DNA from: Ruegeria arenilitoris
GTDB lineage: Bacteria; Pseudomonadota; Alphaproteobacteria; Rhodobacterales; Rhodobacteraceae
DNA: 64,000 nucleotides
NCBI RefSeq assembly: GCF_013035425.1
Contig: NZ_WQHX01000001.1
Coordinates: 248,001-312,000, forward strand
Direction of reading: 5' to 3'
Of this stretch, positions 61,538-64,000 are shown piece after piece. The position numbers were made by a program, and so were the translations under genes. Numbering within the stretch: the first letter of the stretch is position 1; each line of letters opens with the position of its first letter. Below the pieces are notes generated by a model, which ran no database searches, was not told where the DNA came from, and saw only the letters and a list, made by a program, of their open reading frames with translations.

Positions 61538-61735
61538 AACTTGTTCTCCTCGCCTCAATCGCGCGGAATGCGGCACGCTAGCTTATTTTCGCTTGATGAC
61601 ATCCTCCATCAAGTTCGATCCGCAAGGCAAGGCGCGATGTGCCTGTCATTGGATTCTAGTCAGAGTATTCGGGTACAATCGAACAGCAACTCAATTCGAG
61701 GCGCGGCGATTGACGAATAATCACTTGATCTAGTT

Positions 61736-62497
61736 TTACGGCAAAGCTGGCAAAACCAAGCTCACTCCCATCACTGACAACATCGCAATGATTGCACTAC
61801 GAAACAAAGTTTCAGACAGGCGATGACGTATCTTGCCACCGATAGTTAACCCAATGAACACAAAACCCAACCCGAGGACCGAGATCAAAAAGTCATCCTG
61901 CGAAAACAGGCCCAATTGCCCAAGGCCTATTGCCATAACAAAACTGGACAATGTGAACGAACAGTTGAGCGCTTGAATAAACAAATTCCGTTCAAGGTGC
62001 AGCATCATCAGAAATGGAACAACTGGCATTACCTGCGAGCCTGTTACGCCGTTGATAAGACCCGTCAGACAACCAGATAAAGGCGCCAACGGACGCTCAA
62101 ACCCGGCAGGAAGACGCAGATCGGGTTTGGCAAACGTGAAGGCACACCACAACAGAAGGACAATCCCCAAGATCGCTCCTGCTTGTACCCCTTCAATCCA
62201 TGACAAAGCCCATAGTCCCGCGCCCAGACCTGGGAAAAGCGCAATCAGCATCGGCCAAAATCGCCGAACAGTTTCCCGAAAATGACCCGCTTGTCTCATC
62301 ACTACAAGGTTGGAGCATACCGATGGGATAATGACCAACGGAAGTGCGTCTTTCAATCCGACGACAAGTGCAAGAATAGGTAGGCAAGTTGTCGAAAACC
62401 CGAGCCCAGTAATGCCTTTCGCCGTAGCGGCAAACACATAGGTTGCGAGGATCGCCGCGGCGTGCCCAGCCGAAAGTTCAAGAAATATGCTCGGCAA
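61736..62497 (-). CDS. TauE/SafE-family membrane exporter
   Basis: 253 residues, start TTG 62497 within the aminotransferase gene (GGAG four bases before). Two related halves with seven to eight membrane helices: ATYVFAATAKGITGLGFSTT in the first half and LSGCLTGLINGVTGSQVMPV in the second, the usual TauE/SafE glycine-rich repeats. Members export sulfite, sulfoacetate or other organic anions, or take up small acids. It overlaps the aminotransferase by 20 bases, so the two are co-transcribed and may share a substrate pathway. Confidence 0.87.
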   Translation of the reverse strand: MPSIFLELSAGHAAAILATYVFAATAKGITGLGFSTTCLPILALVVGLKDALPLVIIPSVCSNLVVMRQAGHFRETVRRFWPMLIALFPGLGAGLWALSWIEGVQAGAILGIVLLLWCAFTFAKPDLRLPAGFERPLAPLSGCLTGLINGVTGSQVMPVVPFLMMLHLERNLFIQALNCSFTLSSFVMAIGLGQLGLFSQDDFLISVLGLGFVFIGLTIGGKIRHRLSETLFRSAIIAMLSVMGVSLVLPALP

Positions 62498-63644
62498 GAT
62501 ACTCCATCGCGGCCTGAGCGCCGCCCTTCTTGTGCGCCACTCCGGCGCGCATCAAACCCATCTCGACACCACACAAAGTACCCATAAGCATTAGATCGTT
62601 GAAATCCCCAAGATGCCCGATTCGAAATACGCGGTCTGCTATTTTGTTTAGACCTGTGCCCAAAGACATGTCGAAACTGTCCAGTATTTCCGCTCGCAGT
62701 TTGTCAGCGCCTTTGTTGTTCGGCATGAGAACGGCCGTCAGACTGTTTGAACGTTCTTCTGCGTTGACGGCAAGTATCTCCAGCCCCCATGTTTCTACCG
62801 CCAGTCGAGTTGACTTGGCGTGTCGAGCATGACGGGAAAAAACGGTTTCCAATCCCTCCTCTGCCAACATATCCAGCGCCTCGCGTAAGCCGTACAGGAG
62901 GGTCGTTGCTGGCGTATAAGGGAAAAAGCCCTTCTCATTGGGTCCGGCCATATCCCTCCAGTCCCAATACGACCTGCGGTCACCGCCTGCTTTGCACGCG
63001 GCCCAAGCCTTGTCTGAAATGGCATTGAAAGACAGTCCTGGGGGTAACATTAATCCTTTCTGCGAACCCGCCACTACAACATCAACGCCCCAGGCATCCG
63101 TTTGAAAATCAATAGAGCCGAGTGAGGAAATCGTATCAACCATCAGCAAAGCTGGATGACTTGCCGCGTCAATCGCAGCCCGCACCGCCACGATGTCTGA
63201 CGTAATACCAGTAGCCGTATCATTATGAACCACGCACACAGCTTTGATCTGGTGTCGGCTATCTGCAACAAGTTGAGCACCAATTGCATCAGCATTTGCA
63301 CCCGTCCGCCAATCTCCTTGCATGAACACTGGATCAAATCCCAGCTTTGCGGCCATGTTCTTCCATAAAGTTGCAAATTGGCCGGTTTCATACATCAAAA
63401 CCTTATCGCCGGGCGCCAGAACATTGACCAGCGCGGCTTCCCAGGCGCCTGTCCCCGAGGCGGGATAAATCACTACTCGGTTGCGCGTTTTGAATACGGT
63501 TTTCAGGTCGTCAAGCAGACTAAGACCAAGCTCTGCGAATTCAGGACCGCGGTGATCTATGACAGCCCGATGCATCGCTCGCAGAACACGGTCTGGGGTA
63601 TTAGTTGGCCCAGGAATTTGAAGAAAATGACGTCCTGCTCGCAT
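62478..63644 (-). CDS. Serine-glyoxylate-type aminotransferase
   Basis: 388 residues of a class V PLP aminotransferase: FLQIPGPTNTPDRVLRAMHR at the start, YPASGTGAWEAALVNVLAPG (about 60), the PLP-binding Asp in LLMVDTISSLGSIDFQTDAW (about 168) and the Schiff-base Lys in VVVAGSQKGLMLPPGLSFN (about 195). Related enzymes transfer amino groups between serine, alanine or aspartate and glyoxylate or other oxo acids, in serine cycle, photorespiratory or beta-hydroxyaspartate pathways. It has AAAGG before the ATG and is divergent from a FAD-linked oxidase across 71 bases; a shared role in 2-hydroxy or amino acid metabolism is likely. The exact pair of substrates is not determinable. Confidence 0.86.
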   Translation of the reverse strand: MRAGRHFLQIPGPTNTPDRVLRAMHRAVIDHRGPEFAELGLSLLDDLKTVFKTRNRVVIYPASGTGAWEAALVNVLAPGDKVLMYETGQFATLWKNMAAKLGFDPVFMQGDWRTGANADAIGAQLVADSRHQIKAVCVVHNDTATGITSDIVAVRAAIDAASHPALLMVDTISSLGSIDFQTDAWGVDVVVAGSQKGLMLPPGLSFNAISDKAWAACKAGGDRRSYWDWRDMAGPNEKGFFPYTPATTLLYGLREALDMLAEEGLETVFSRHARHAKSTRLAVETWGLEILAVNAEERSNSLTAVLMPNNKGADKLRAEILDSFDMSLGTGLNKIADRVFRIGHLGDFNDLMLMGTLCGVEMGLMRAGVAHKKGGAQAAMEYLAEHIS

Positions 63645-63715
63645 GTGCTGTGCCTTTAAAAGTTGCGCTTGCTTTCTACAAGGGTGAGGGTGAGGTCGGT
63701 GAAGGTCAAGTTTGA

Positions 63716-64000
63716 ATGCCAGATTACAACAGATTGAAAAGTAGAGTTGAAGGTCAGGTTCTGACCTCTCGTTTTGATCGCGGGCGCTATGCCACAGATG
63801 CGTCGATCTACCAGATCATGCCGCGCGCAATACTCGTGCCAAAGACATGGGGGGATGTCGAAGCGGCACTGGACTTTGCAAAGTCAGAAGGCATTGCCAT
63901 GTTGCCGCGCGGTGGCGGGACATCGCAATCAGGGCAAACTGTGAATGACGCGCTTGTGATCGATTTCAGTCGACATCTCAAAAAAGTTCTGAGTTATGAC
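63716..64000 (+). CDS. FAD-linked oxidase, N-terminal part, cut by window end
   Basis: The frame opens at ATG 63716 and runs 95 codons to the window edge without a stop. It shows the N-terminal FAD-binding pattern of GlcD/lactate-dehydrogenase-type flavoproteins: SRFDRGRYATDASIYQIMPR, AILVPKTWGDVEAALDFAKS, then the FAD pyrophosphate loop MLPRGGGTSQSGQTVNDALV and IDFSRHLKKVLSYD. Full-length relatives are 450-1000 residues and oxidise 2-hydroxy acids or lactate. Divergent from the aminotransferase-TauE/SafE pair. The domain is clear; the rest of the protein is unseen. Confidence 0.85.
   Translation, partial: MPDYNRLKSRVEGQVLTSRFDRGRYATDASIYQIMPRAILVPKTWGDVEAALDFAKSEGIAMLPRGGGTSQSGQTVNDALVIDFSRHLKKVLSYD

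Overview
The window reads as chromosomal DNA of an alphaproteobacterium, most likely a marine Rhodobacterales (Roseobacter-group) member. This is inferred from gene content (a GAPDH-ArsJ arsenate module, many ABC sugar uptake operons, an HscC-like Hsp70 fragment beside a J-domain protein, a BtpA/M42 sugar cluster) and from dense ATGA/TGATG gene overlaps. It was not checked by any search.

Layout. 1-7.7 kb: a caspase-like peptidase running off the left edge, a relic of an arsR-arsC regulator, the GAPDH-ArsJ pair, then secreted, lipoprotein and J-domain genes of unknown role. 7.7-12 kb: ChaC, a secreted amidohydrolase, a peptidoglycan-binding protein and tRNA-Leu(UAA). 12.4-15.4 kb: a small secreted protein followed by ExbB, two ExbDs and a TonB-like protein. 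15.5-22.9 kb: a LacI-led operon on the minus strand with a binding protein, two unusual permeases, a GH63 hydrolase and an ATPase, probably for glucosyl- or mannosylglycerate.

23.1-25.6 kb holds the most unusual locus: a 130-residue peptide with three identical DNQNQNQG blocks spaced exactly 36 residues apart, lying 105 bases upstream of a radical SAM gene interrupted by one in-frame TGA. It looks like a ribosomally made, post-translationally modified peptide (RiPP) system. It is followed by a dienelactone hydrolase and a 2.3-kb stretch of decayed DNA containing an oxygenase relic and an orphan terminator.

29.4-34.7 kb: a complete branched-chain-type ABC transporter (livJ-like, livHMGF) and a methyltransferase. 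34.9-38.4 kb: a charge-polarised secreted protein and a cyclase-TolB-TPR-rhodanese fusion. 38.8-57.0 kb: a large sugar catabolic region. It carries an aldolase, FGGY kinase, ribokinase, fucose mutarotase and ATPase divergent from their binding protein and permeases. Next comes a tightly overlapped BtpA-M42-FGGY-SIS-creatininase operon, then an aldo-keto reductase, PfkB kinase, sugar isomerase, lactonase and Gfo/Idh dehydrogenase. The set suggests L-fucose-like or pentose substrates handled by both phosphorylative and oxidative steps.

57.2-64.0 kb: a LysR regulator, a DUF4242 protein, a phytanoyl-CoA dioxygenase-like protein, an alkaline-phosphatase-superfamily enzyme, a TauE/SafE permease, a serine-glyoxylate-type aminotransferase and the start of a FAD-linked oxidase cut by the window end. 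In all three ABC operons with a recognisable binding protein, a strong hairpin lies between the binding protein gene and the first permease gene.
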